Origin: Myxococcales bacterium
GTDB lineage: Bacteria > Myxococcota_A > Polyangia > Fen-1088
Direction of reading: 5' to 3'
NCBI GenBank assembly: GCA_003136095.1
Contig: PNBO01000171.1
Coordinates: forward strand, 1 to 34,813
DNA: 34,813 bases
Under the pieces are notes generated by a model that ran no database searches, was not told the origin of the DNA, and saw only the letters and a list, made by a program, of their open reading frames with translations. A program made the position numbers and the translations under genes. Numbering within the stretch: position 1 is the stretch's first letter; each line of letters starts with the position of its first letter. This document shows positions 1 through 7,874 of the stretch, one piece after another.

Positions 1-36
1 AACTCTGTGTTCTCTGTGTCCTCTGCGGTGAAACTC
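1..36. repeat. Arm of a dispersed CTCTGTGTCCTCTGTG repeat
   Basis: The window opens with a stretch built from CTCTGTGT and CCTCTG units that ends in GCGGTGAA. It closely matches the right arm of the large palindrome at about 7353-7383 (CTCTGTGTCCTCTGTGTCC, then CTCCGTGGTGAA). Only one arm is visible because the window starts inside the element. It lies upstream of the hydrolase gene, so it probably marks the boundary of the preceding transcription unit. That role is inferred. Confidence 0.6.
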
Positions 37-76
37 GGTTTCTGGTGCGCTCTTCGCAAGTCACGCCGGTGCCACT

Positions 77-922
77 ATGATGGGGCCTGTGCGCGCCATG
101 CGTGTGCCCGGCGGCGGCGACAAGTCGCCCATCTTCATCCCCGGCAAGGGGTCGGCCGCGCTCTGCCTGCACGGTTTCACCGGTACGCCCTACGAGGTCG
201 CTCCGCTGGCGCGCGCCCTCGCGGCCGCCGGTTTCGCCGTGTCGGCTCCCCTGCTCGCCGGTCATGGCGACAGCCCGGCTGCCCTCGCGGCCACCCGCTG
301 GCAGGACTGGCTCGCCTCGGCCGAAGCCGCCTTCGATCGGCTGCATGCCGCCGTGCCCTCTGGCCTGGTGGCGGTCGCGGGATTCTCCATGGGTGGGCTT
401 CTGGCCCTGCGGTTGGCTCGCACGCGGCCCGGCGCGGTTGCCGCCCTCGCGCTCATGTCTGTCCCGCTCCGGTTGCCGCAATGGCAGGCCGCAGGGATGC
501 ATGGCTTCGCGCGCCTGCCCGCATTCCTGCGCCGCAGCCGCCTGGCCTCGTTGCGCAAACGTGGAGGCAGCGACGTCACCGACGCCGACGTGCGCGACGA
601 GAATCCCGCTCTCGTGGAGATGCCACTCGCGGGTATCGCCGAGCTGGTGTCCCTCGGAGAAACCGTTCGCCGCGACCTCACCCTCGTCGACGTGCCCGCG
701 CTGGTGGCGCACGGCGAGCGCGACCACACCGTGCCGCAGAGCGCGTCCTTCGAGCTCGCGGGCAGCCTCGCCTCCGCCACCGTCGAACGGCTGTGGCTGC
801 CCCGTTCAGGGCACCTCATCGCCGTCGATGTCGAGCGCACCCAACTCTGCGAGGCGGTGGTGCGCTTCTTCTCCACCCATGCGACCCAGACGGGCGCGTG
901 CGATGATAGGCAGGCCACATGA
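77..922 (+). CDS. Alpha/beta hydrolase, carboxylesterase-like
   Basis: A serine hydrolase of about 281 residues with a complete apparent triad: oxyanion-hole motif HGFTG at 32-36, nucleophile elbow GFSMGG with Ser104, Asp216 in GERDHTVP and His246 in SGHLIAVD. The pattern fits the thermostable carboxylesterase/monoacylglycerol lipase type (Est30-like), with a small lid-like stretch around 130-180. The substrate is not readable from sequence. Its stop overlaps the glycerol kinase start (ATGA at 919-922), so the two are translationally coupled. A short-chain or monoacylglycerol esterase releasing glycerol would fit this neighbour, but that is inference. The start is uncertain: ATGs at 77, 80 and 98 are all possible and none has a clear Shine-Dalgarno sequence. 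Confidence 0.88.
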   Translation: MMGPVRAMRVPGGGDKSPIFIPGKGSAALCLHGFTGTPYEVAPLARALAAAGFAVSAPLLAGHGDSPAALAATRWQDWLASAEAAFDRLHAAVPSGLVAVAGFSMGGLLALRLARTRPGAVAALALMSVPLRLPQWQAAGMHGFARLPAFLRRSRLASLRKRGGSDVTDADVRDENPALVEMPLAGIAELVSLGETVRRDLTLVDVPALVAHGERDHTVPQSASFELAGSLASATVERLWLPRSGHLIAVDVERTQLCEAVVRFFSTHATQTGACDDRQAT

Positions 923-2388
923 CGAGCAACCTCATTCTCGCCATCGACCAAGGAACGACCGGCACGACGGCGTTGGTCTTCGACGAGAACTGGGACGTGC
1001 GCGGCAGGGGCTACCGGGAAATCCCGCAGTTCTTCCCCTCGGCAGGCTGGGTCGAGCACGACGCCGAGGCGATTTGGCGCTCGGTGCTCGCCGCCCTCGC
1101 CGAGGCGCGTGCGCAGGCCGGGCCCGGCGCCATCGCCGGCATCGGTATCACCAACCAGCGCGAGACGGTCGTGTGCTGGGAGCGCAAGACCGGCCGGGCC
1201 GTGACCCCGGCCATCGTGTGGCAGGACCGGCGGACCGCCGACCGCTGCGCGGCCATGCGCCGGGCGGGGCTGGAAGAAATCTTCCAGCGCAGCACCGGCC
1301 TGCTCCTCGATCCCTATTTCTCCGGCACCAAGATCGCTTGGATGCTCGACAACCTGCCCGGGCTTCCCGAAGCCGCGGCATCCGGGGCCATCGCCTTCGG
1401 CACGGTCGACAGCTTCCTCGTATGGCGACTCTCGGGCGGCAAGAGCCACATCACCGACGTCTCGAATGCCTCGCGCACCCTGCTCTTCGACATCGGCAAG
1501 CTCGACTGGGATGCGGAGCTTTGCCGCCTGTTCGCCGTGCCCGCAGCCACCCTGCCCCGCGTGGTCTCCTCCGCGGGCCACCTGGCGACGACCCTCGACG
1601 TGGACGGGCTCGCCGACGGCACCCCCATCAGCGGCATCGCCGGGGATCAGCAGGCCGCTCTCTTCGGCCAAGGCTGCCTCGATCCCGGCGACGCCAAGTG
1701 TACCTTCGGAACCGGCTCGTTCCTGCTCATGAACGTCGGCGGCAGGCCCCTCCCCTCGCGGCACCGTCTGCTCGCCACCGTGGCCTGGCAAACCCCGAGC
1801 GGCACGAGCTACGCCCTCGAGGGCAGCGTCTTCGTCTCGGGGGCGCTGGTACAATGGTTGCGCGACGGCCTGGGTATCATCAAGTCCGCCTCCGAGATCG
1901 AAGCCCTGGCCGCCTCGGTTCCAGATGCCGGCGGGGTCACCATCGTGCCCGCGCTGGCCGGTCTGGGCGCGCCCCACTGGCGCCCGGAGGCGCGCGGGAT
2001 CATCTGCGGCATCTCGCGCGGCACCCGCGCGGCCCACATCGCCCGCGCCGCTCTCGAAGCCATGGCGCTGCAGAACGTCGATCTGGTGCGGGCCATGGAG
2101 CAGGACGCCGGTCGGCCCATCAGCCGCCTACGGGTCGACGGCGGCGCCACGGTGAACGGCCTGCTCATGCAGATGCAGGCCGACCTTCTTGGCGTGGAAA
2201 TCATTCGGCCGGCCATGGTCGATTCGACCGCGCTCGGCGCTGGCCGTCTGGCCGCGCAGGGCTTGGGACTTGCAAGCGGCCGCTCGCAGCAGCCACACTT
2301 AGGAGCATCGGTCTTCCACCCCCGTATGGCCCCGGACGAGCGCGAGCGGTCCCTGGCTCGCTGGCGCGATGCCCTGGCCAGAGCTTGA
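919..2388 (+). CDS. glpK: Glycerol kinase
   Basis: ATP-dependent phosphorylation of glycerol to sn-glycerol-3-phosphate in the cytoplasm. At 489 residues it has the normal FGGY-kinase length. The phosphate-binding start DQGTTGTTA (10-18), GITNQRET (76-83) and WQDRRT (101-106) are present. The expected glycerol contacts are all there: Arg81, Glu82, Trp101, Tyr133 and Asp243 in AGDQQAALFGQ. FGTGSF and the C-terminal GLGAPHW region also match. The start is fixed by the ATGA overlap with the upstream hydrolase. No glycerol facilitator or glycerol-3-phosphate dehydrogenase is adjacent. The next gene begins inside its 3' end. Confidence 0.96.
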   Translation: MTSNLILAIDQGTTGTTALVFDENWDVRGRGYREIPQFFPSAGWVEHDAEAIWRSVLAALAEARAQAGPGAIAGIGITNQRETVVCWERKTGRAVTPAIVWQDRRTADRCAAMRRAGLEEIFQRSTGLLLDPYFSGTKIAWMLDNLPGLPEAAASGAIAFGTVDSFLVWRLSGGKSHITDVSNASRTLLFDIGKLDWDAELCRLFAVPAATLPRVVSSAGHLATTLDVDGLADGTPISGIAGDQQAALFGQGCLDPGDAKCTFGTGSFLLMNVGGRPLPSRHRLLATVAWQTPSGTSYALEGSVFVSGALVQWLRDGLGIIKSASEIEALAASVPDAGGVTIVPALAGLGAPHWRPEARGIICGISRGTRAAHIARAALEAMALQNVDLVRAMEQDAGRPISRLRVDGGATVNGLLMQMQADLLGVEIIRPAMVDSTALGAGRLAAQGLGLASGRSQQPHLGASVFHPRMAPDERERSLARWRDALARA

Positions 2389-3211
2389 AGTGACTCCTTC
2401 GACAAAAACCATACCCGACGGGTCGCACCAGTTCTCCCCGGTCGCGTTGCGCCTGGAGGCCGCGGCGGCTACCCACGCCGGCCAGGTCCGCGAAGCCAAC
2501 GAGGACGTCTACGGTCTCTACCTCGACGAGCGCCTCTTCGTGGTGGCCGACGGCATGGGCGGCCGCGCCGCCGGCGAGGTGGCCGCGCGCCTCGCCGTGG
2601 ATGCCTTGGAGGCGTTCTGCCGGGAGAACCGCGATTCGCCGTCCGAGACCTGGCCCTTTCCCCTCGACGCGCGCTATTCCCGGCCGGTCAATCTGCTGCG
2701 CGTCGGGCTCAAGCTGGCCAACCAGCGGATCCGCGAGGAGGCCCGCAAGGATCCCGCGTGGTACCGCATGGGCGCCACCATCGCCGCGCTGACCTTCGAC
2801 GAGGATCACCTGGTCGCCGCCCACGCCGGCGACGTGCGCATCTACCGTTTTCGCAACGGCAGCGCTTCGCGGCTGACGCGCGATCACTCCATTGCGGAGG
2901 AGCTGAGAGCGGCGCAAGCGGCGTTCTCGTCCGCGGACCTTGCCGCCCTCGGCAACCGCAACGTCATCACGCGCGCCCTCGGCAGCAAGCCGGAAGTCGA
3001 GCCCACGGTGTATATGAATTCGTACGCCGAAGGGGATCTCTACCTGCTGTGCTCCGATGGTCTGTGGAATTGCCTGCCGGATGACGTCATCGCCAGCATC
3101 GCGCTCGAGCCGGCGGATCTGGAGTCGGCCTGCCATGCGCTGGTCGATGCCGCCAACGGCATGGGCGCCCCCGACAACGTCACCGCGCTGCTGGTGCGCG
3201 TGCAGCGATGA
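2369..3211 (+). CDS. PP2C-family serine/threonine protein phosphatase
   Basis: A soluble single-domain PPM/PP2C phosphatase of about 280 residues. Metal- and phosphate-site motifs appear in the family order: NED (44-46), ADGMGG (60-65), HAGD in the middle, CSDGLW and APDN near the C-terminus. It would remove phosphate from Ser/Thr of target proteins, likely opposing Hanks-type kinases, which are plentiful in Myxococcota. No kinase lies next to it here. The ATG at 2369 overlaps the end of glpK by 20 bases. The catalytic domain starts only near residue 30, so a shorter form cannot be excluded. The stop overlaps the ArsA-like ATPase start (ATGA at 3208-3211). Confidence 0.92.
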   Translation: MPWPELEVTPSTKTIPDGSHQFSPVALRLEAAAATHAGQVREANEDVYGLYLDERLFVVADGMGGRAAGEVAARLAVDALEAFCRENRDSPSETWPFPLDARYSRPVNLLRVGLKLANQRIREEARKDPAWYRMGATIAALTFDEDHLVAAHAGDVRIYRFRNGSASRLTRDHSIAEELRAAQAAFSSADLAALGNRNVITRALGSKPEVEPTVYMNSYAEGDLYLLCSDGLWNCLPDDVIASIALEPADLESACHALVDAANGMGAPDNVTALLVRVQR

Positions 3212-4344
3212 AACGCCGGCTGGCCAGCAAGAAGACCGTGGTGTGCGTCGGCCCGGGCGGCGTGGGCAAGACCACCACGGCCGCGGCGCTCGGCGTGATC
3301 GCCGCGCGCAGCGGCCTGCGGACCCTGGTCTGCACCATTGACCCGGCGCCGCGCCTGGCCGATGCCTTGGGCGTGGCCAATCTGGGGGCAAAGCCCTCGC
3401 CGATTGCCGCCGCTACGGCCGCGGCATTGGGCATCGCCTCGCCAGATAGGCTGCACGCCATGCGCGTCGATCCCTCGGCCGCGTTCGCCCAGCTCGTGAA
3501 CGAGCAGGTGGCCGACCCCGAGCTGCGCAGACACATCTTCGGAAATCCGCTCTACCGCAGCGTCACGACCAACCTGACCGGGTCGCAGGAATACGCCGCC
3601 ACCCTCGCCCTCTACGAAATCCGCCGCGACGGCGCCTACGATCTCATCGTGCTCGACACCCCGCCGACCGCCAACGCCCTCGAGTTTCTCGAAACGCCGG
3701 AGCGCCTGGCCACGGCCATTGCCAGCCCGGCCGTGCAGTGGTTCGCCCGTCCCGATCCGCGTGAGAAGCGCTTCTCGCTCAAACGACTGGGCGTGGGCGG
3801 CGCCATGGTCATCCGGCGCGCCGGCCGGCTGATGGGCAGCCAGTTCCTCGACGATCTCGGCGCCTTCCTGCTCGACATCCGGGAAGTGCTGGGCGGCTTC
3901 CTCGCGCGCGCACGTGAGATCGAGGCGGTGCTCAAGCAGCCGGACGTCGGCTTCGTGCTCGTCTTGACCCCGGCCGCCGCGGCCGTGAGCGAGGCGCTCT
4001 ACTTCGCGCGCCGGCTGCGCGAGACGGGCTCGCCCCTGTGCTGCTTCATCGCGAACCGCACCCTGCCCGAACCCGGTAACCATACGGCCGCGAGCCTCCG
4101 CGCCAGCCTCCTGTCGCTGCCCTCGCTCTGCGACCTGCCCAAGGAGGAACTGGACCTCGCCACGACCTGCCTCGCCCGCATGGCCGAGTTCCTCGCCAAG
4201 ATCGCGCGCGCGCAGAAGCAGGAGCTCGAACGCCTGTCACGCGAGGCGCCGGGAATCGAAATCACGACGGTTCCGCTCCTGCCCCACGACGTGTCCAGCA
4301 TCGATTCGCTGCGGGCCATCGCGGATCGGCTGGGAAGCGGTTGA
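3208..4344 (+). CDS. ArsA/GET3-family ATPase
   Basis: A SIMIBI-class ATPase of 378 residues. The deviant P-loop GPGGVGKTTT (15-24), the TIDPAPRLADALG switch-I-like segment (43-55) and DTPPT (150-154) identify the ArsA/GET3 family. There is one ATPase domain, unlike the duplicated ArsA of arsenic operons, and no arsB, arsC or arsR is nearby, so arsenite efflux is unlikely. Single-domain homologues are common in actinobacteria and myxobacteria, often in pairs, with unclear roles. The start overlaps the PP2C stop, suggesting coupled expression and possibly related function. A hydrophobic-client binding role like GET3 is possible but not shown by the sequence. Confidence 0.9.
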   Translation: MKRRLASKKTVVCVGPGGVGKTTTAAALGVIAARSGLRTLVCTIDPAPRLADALGVANLGAKPSPIAAATAAALGIASPDRLHAMRVDPSAAFAQLVNEQVADPELRRHIFGNPLYRSVTTNLTGSQEYAATLALYEIRRDGAYDLIVLDTPPTANALEFLETPERLATAIASPAVQWFARPDPREKRFSLKRLGVGGAMVIRRAGRLMGSQFLDDLGAFLLDIREVLGGFLARAREIEAVLKQPDVGFVLVLTPAAAAVSEALYFARRLRETGSPLCCFIANRTLPEPGNHTAASLRASLLSLPSLCDLPKEELDLATTCLARMAEFLAKIARAQKQELERLSREAPGIEITTVPLLPHDVSSIDSLRAIADRLGSG

Positions 4345-4347
4345 TCC

Positions 4348-4911
4348 ATGCTCCGCCTCTTCGTCGCGGTGGATCTCCCCGCCTCCGAACAACACGCGGT
4401 GGCCGCGCTGTGCACCGGCGTGCAAGGCGCTCGCTGGGCCAACCCCCACCAACTGCACATCACCCTGCGTTTCATGGGCGCAACCCCCGACGAGGAGTTG
4501 CCGGACATTCGCCAGCACCTGGCCACCGTGAAGGCGACATCGTTCCACCTGGCTCTCGCCGGCGTGGGGGTCTTTCCCGCCACCCGCAGACCGCGGGTGC
4601 TGTGGCTGGGACTCGAACCGGCCGGGCCACTGGTCCGGCTGAAGCACGAAATCGATAGCGCGCTAGCTCGTTCGCGCAGCGAGGAGCCCCTGGAAGAGAG
4701 GACGCAATTCCACCCCCATCTCACCCTGGCACGGTTTCCCGGCAAATCCGACGAAAGTCTGACGCACTTCCTAGCGCGGCATGCAAACTACCGCAGCACG
4801 GAGTGGGATGTAGGTTGCTTCCGGCTCTACAAGAGTATCCTGCACGCAAGCGGATCGGTGCACGAAACGCTTGCCGCTTATCCCATCACCGAGATCTGCC
4901 GAGAACGGTAG
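4348..4911 (+). CDS. thpR: RNA 2',3'-cyclic phosphodiesterase
   Basis: A 2H-phosphoesterase of the LigT/ThpR family, 187 residues, normal length. The two defining HxTx motifs are visible: HITL at 37-40 and HLTL at 124-127. The N-terminus LRLFVAVDLP is also typical. The family opens 2',3'-cyclic phosphates on RNA to 2'-phosphomonoesters. The ATG lies three bases after the ArsA-like stop, so it belongs to the same packed run. It is a soluble cytoplasmic protein with no added domains. Confidence 0.93.
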   Translation: MLRLFVAVDLPASEQHAVAALCTGVQGARWANPHQLHITLRFMGATPDEELPDIRQHLATVKATSFHLALAGVGVFPATRRPRVLWLGLEPAGPLVRLKHEIDSALARSRSEEPLEERTQFHPHLTLARFPGKSDESLTHFLARHANYRSTEWDVGCFRLYKSILHASGSVHETLAAYPITEICRER

Positions 4912-4917
4912 TACTGC

Positions 4918-5928
4918 GTGGCTGCCAAAGACATTCCATCCGCGATCATCGATGAGCCTTCGCGTCCCGTCCCGATTGCGGTGGACTGGGCGACGCCGAG
5001 GGTTCGCCTGCCGCTCGCCCCTGATTTCGAATTCGACATGTCGATTTTCGAGATCATTCTCGACCGGGTGGAGGACGGGGTGTACTTCGTGGATCGCAGC
5101 AAGCGCATCCGGTTATGGAATGGCGGGGCCGAGGCGATCACCGGGTTTTCGCGCGACGACGTCCTGGGCGAGCCGTGCGGCAATCACTGGCTCTGCCACG
5201 TGGACGCGGCGGGCCACACGCTGTGCGCCGAGAGTTGCCCACTCGACCGCGCCGTGAACAGCGAGACGCCGTTCGAGCAGGACGCCTACCTGCAACACAA
5301 GCTGGGCCATCGTATCCCTGTCCGCATCAAGACCTGGCCGCTGCGCGACAAGCAAGGCCAGCTCATCGGCGCCGTCGAGATCTTCCGCAGCACGATCCTC
5401 GGCCGCCGGCAGGAACAGCTCATCGAGGAGCTCTCCCATCTCGCCCTCATCGACGATCTGACCCACTTGCCCAACCGCCGCCACTTCGACCTTCAGCTCG
5501 ATCGGCGCCTGGCCGAGTTGAATCGTTTCGGCTGGCCTTTCGGGGTGCTGATGATCGACCTCGACCATTTCAAGCAGGTCAACGACGGCCACGGACATCA
5601 CGTCGGCGACCAGGTCCTGCACCTGGTAGCCCGCACCCTGCTCGCCAATTGCCGCTCGCTCGATACCGTCGCCCGCTGGGGTGGCGAGGAATTCGGGGCC
5701 ATCATCGCCAACGTGCGCGAGGACGAGCTACGCAGGGTGGCCGAGAAATTCCGCACCATGGTCGAGGCCAGCGGATTGCGCGAGTCGTCGAGCGCGCCCG
5801 TTCGGGTCACCATTTCGATCGGTTGCGCGATGGCGCAGCCGAATGAAACCGCGGCCGAGCTCATGAAGCGCGCCGACGCCATGCTCTACGCCGCCAAGCG
5901 ATCGGGCAGAAACCGGGTCTGCATCTAA
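4918..5928 (+). CDS. PAS-GGDEF diguanylate cyclase
   Basis: A probable c-di-GMP synthase. An N-terminal PAS domain (about 41-160) is followed by a GGDEF domain (about 170-336). The active site is canonical GGEEF (255-259). An inhibitory-site RxxD (RSLD, 246-249) sits five residues before it, so product inhibition is expected. The PAS core has a cysteine cluster: Cys87, Cys93, Cys103 and Cys107 in the C..(WL)CHVD...LC...CPL pattern, which suggests redox, metal or ligand sensing. No membrane segment is visible. The start is taken as GTG 4918, six bases after thpR. ATG 5038 (residue 41), just before the PAS domain, is an alternative. Confidence 0.92.
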   Translation: MAAKDIPSAIIDEPSRPVPIAVDWATPRVRLPLAPDFEFDMSIFEIILDRVEDGVYFVDRSKRIRLWNGGAEAITGFSRDDVLGEPCGNHWLCHVDAAGHTLCAESCPLDRAVNSETPFEQDAYLQHKLGHRIPVRIKTWPLRDKQGQLIGAVEIFRSTILGRRQEQLIEELSHLALIDDLTHLPNRRHFDLQLDRRLAELNRFGWPFGVLMIDLDHFKQVNDGHGHHVGDQVLHLVARTLLANCRSLDTVARWGGEEFGAIIANVREDELRRVAEKFRTMVEASGLRESSSAPVRVTISIGCAMAQPNETAAELMKRADAMLYAAKRSGRNRVCI

Positions 5929-5974
5929 CCCCAAAACCCGAATCTGTGCCTCGGGGCCGGCTTGTGATAGGGGT

Positions 5975-7201
5975 ATGGCCTCGATGAAACGAGGGCAGTC
6001 CCCGGACGAAGACGCACCGCCCACCCGCGTCGCGCGCTGGCCGTGGTGGGTCGCGTTGCTTTGCTGTCTCGCGGGCTTGTCGCTGTCGATTCTGCTCGAG
6101 CAGATCCACTTCAAGATCCACACCGATCCCACATTCCACAGCTTCTGCGCCATCGACCGCAGGGTGAACTGCGACATCGTCGCGCACAGTCCCTACTCCG
6201 TGTTCTTCGGCGTACCCGTGGCCGCGTGGGGCATCTTCGCGTACGCCGTGGCGGCCCTGGTTTCGCTGTGGGGCCTGCGCAGCCGCCGGCCGCAACTCGC
6301 CATCGGCTGCGGCGTGGGGCTGGGGCTCATCTACGCGGCTGGGAGCGCGATCCTGGGGGCCATCTCGGCCTTTCTGGTCACGGCGGTATGCATCCTGTGC
6401 CTGGCCACCTACGGCATCAATCTGGTCTTTCTCGTCTGCATGCTGCTGGCCGCGCGCCCCGTCGGCTTCTGGGCGGCCTTGGCCGAGCTCCCGCGGGTGC
6501 TGCGCGCCCGGCCGCTGCGCGTGCTCGCCGTGCTCGCGCTGCTCGGCGGGGCCAAGATCGCATTGATCGCTGCCCATCCGAACTACTGGAAGACGGCACC
6601 CAAGGCCAGCCGGACCCAGCCTACCGCGCCCGTTCTGCCCAACGGCATCGAGCCTGGCGGCGGACATTTCCTCGGCGCCGAGCAGCCGGTGGTCACTCTC
6701 ACCGAATTCAGCGACTACGAGTGCCCCTACTGCCGCCAGGCCCACGCCCAGGTTCGCGAGCTCCTCGAACGCTTTCCCACGCGCCTGCGGCTGGTCCACC
6801 GCCACTATCCGCTCGACCAGAGCTGCAATGCATCGATCAAGACGCGCATGCACGAAAACGCGTGCTTCGCCGCCATGGTCGCCGAGTGCGCCGGCCGGCA
6901 GAATCGCTTCTGGCAGGCCAACGACTACCTCTTCGCCGAAGCCCGCAGCCTGCACGCGCGCCCCAATGCCGAGATCGCGCGCGACATCGGGCTGGACGCC
7001 AAGGCCCTGGAAACGTGCCTGCGCGAGGCAGGCCCGCGCACCGTTGCCCTGGACGTGGACGAAGGCAATCGCCTGCAGATCCAGGGCACGCCGACCTTCG
7101 TCATCGAGGGCAAGACCTACATGGGCAACCTGCCACCCTGGGTGCTCGCGCGTCTACAGAGCGCAGCCGCCGGGGTCGACAGTGGTGTGCGGGAACCCTA
7201 A
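5975..7201 (+). CDS. VKOR-DsbA fusion, disulfide bond formation protein
   Basis: A self-contained oxidative folding protein. The N-terminal half is a vitamin K epoxide reductase domain with several membrane helices (about 22-195). It holds the loop pair Cys58/Cys66 and the quinone-side CxxC pair Cys139/Cys142. A periplasmic thioredoxin-fold DsbA-like domain (about 230-400) carries the CPYC active site (Cys250/Cys253) and a cis-proline region near QGTPTF. The DsbA part has extra cysteines in a helical insert, common in this fusion family. It would oxidise exported proteins and pass electrons to quinones. The Cys-rich exported lipoproteins in this window are plausible clients. ATG 5975 follows AGGGGT closely; ATG 5984 is an alternative. 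It converges on ybeY. Confidence 0.93.
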   Translation: MASMKRGQSPDEDAPPTRVARWPWWVALLCCLAGLSLSILLEQIHFKIHTDPTFHSFCAIDRRVNCDIVAHSPYSVFFGVPVAAWGIFAYAVAALVSLWGLRSRRPQLAIGCGVGLGLIYAAGSAILGAISAFLVTAVCILCLATYGINLVFLVCMLLAARPVGFWAALAELPRVLRARPLRVLAVLALLGGAKIALIAAHPNYWKTAPKASRTQPTAPVLPNGIEPGGGHFLGAEQPVVTLTEFSDYECPYCRQAHAQVRELLERFPTRLRLVHRHYPLDQSCNASIKTRMHENACFAAMVAECAGRQNRFWQANDYLFAEARSLHARPNAEIARDIGLDAKALETCLREAGPRTVALDVDEGNRLQIQGTPTFVIEGKTYMGNLPPWVLARLQSAAAGVDSGVREP

Positions 7202-7265
7202 AGCACCGAACGGGATGGTTTCTCCGAAGAATCTGGCCTTTGTGCCAGACGGGGGTAGCCGAAGG

Positions 7266-7390
7266 AATGAACCACAGAGGACACGGAGGACACAGAGCCC
7301 GGACCGGAATGGGAAGGGTTCGGATCCGGATCCGGGAGCCCTTCCCATCCGTCTCTGTGTCCTCTGTGTCCTCCGTGGTGAACCATTCGA
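7266..7390. repeat. Large imperfect palindrome between convergent genes
   Basis: Left arm ACCACAGAGGACACGGAGG (from 7271) continues to GACACAGAG. The right arm CTCTGTGTCCTCTGTGTCC, then CTCCGTGGTGAA (7353-7383), is its near reverse complement. Inside lies a second inverted pair, GGGAAGGG (7311-7318) with CCCTTCCC (7339-7346), around a CGGATCCGGATCCG centre. The whole could fold as one long hairpin. It lies between the 3' ends of the VKOR-DsbA gene and ybeY, where a bidirectional terminator would be expected. There is no T-run, so intrinsic termination is not proven. A single arm recurs at the window start, which makes this a dispersed element. Confidence 0.85.
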
Positions 7391-7421
7391 GAATGACTCG
7401 GCATTCAACCCGATTGGTGCT

Positions 7422-7874
7422 CTAGCCCCGGGTCAGCCGCAACAAGCGATTCTCCAGCTTGCGCATGGCCTTGGCCTGGGCCGGCCGATGATGATCGTGG
7501 CCGAAGAGATGGCAGAGGCCGTGGACCGCGATGCGGGCCAGCTCGCCGGGCAGGCGGCGGCCGGAGGCGCGCCGGAGCGCGGTTTCCACCGAGACGACGA
7601 TGTCGCCCAGGAAGACGCCGTCGCCCGCGGGATCGGTTTCGCCGCGCAGCTCTTGCTGATGAAAGCTGAGCACGTCGGTCGCGCGATCGAGCTGGCGGTA
7701 GCGCCGGTTGAGCGCACGGATCTCCGCATCCCCCGTGAACAGCAGCGTGACCTGCGAGCGCGATCGATACAGCAGGCGGAGAGCCGCGCGCAGGCGAGCG
7801 GCAAGCGCTCGGCGCAGGGGCGGAGGGAGCATCCCCCGGACCTCCGGCCGCAAGACGAGAGCCACCCTGCTCAC
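7422..7874 (-). CDS. ybeY: Endoribonuclease YbeY
   Basis: A single-strand endoribonuclease/rRNA maturation factor of 150 residues. The zinc-binding signature HGLCHLFGHDHH (118-129) is intact. The upstream sequence RATDVLSF (64-71) also matches the family. The GTG start at 7874 overlaps the TGA of the HD-GYP gene (GTGA), which fixes the start. A longer open frame extends upstream inside the HD-GYP gene and is a shadow. It is the last gene of the operon phoH, GAF-HD-GYP, ybeY. phoH-ybeY linkage is conserved across bacteria and places all three in RNA metabolism/ribosome maturation. Confidence 0.95.
   Translation of the reverse strand: MSRVALVLRPEVRGMLPPPLRRALAARLRAALRLLYRSRSQVTLLFTGDAEIRALNRRYRQLDRATDVLSFHQQELRGETDPAGDGVFLGDIVVSVETALRRASGRRLPGELARIAVHGLCHLFGHDHHRPAQAKAMRKLENRLLRLTRG

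Noticed and set aside
262-2037. A 591-codon minus-strand frame
   Set aside because: It is antisense to the hydrolase and glycerol kinase, both well supported. The translation is repetitive Arg/Gly/Ala sequence without domains.
3208-4344. Arsenite efflux ATPase of an ars operon
   Set aside because: Single ATPase domain and no arsB, arsC, arsD or arsR neighbours.
7266-7390. Classical intrinsic terminator
   Set aside because: Strong hairpin and right position, but no T-run after either side. Listed as a repeat instead.
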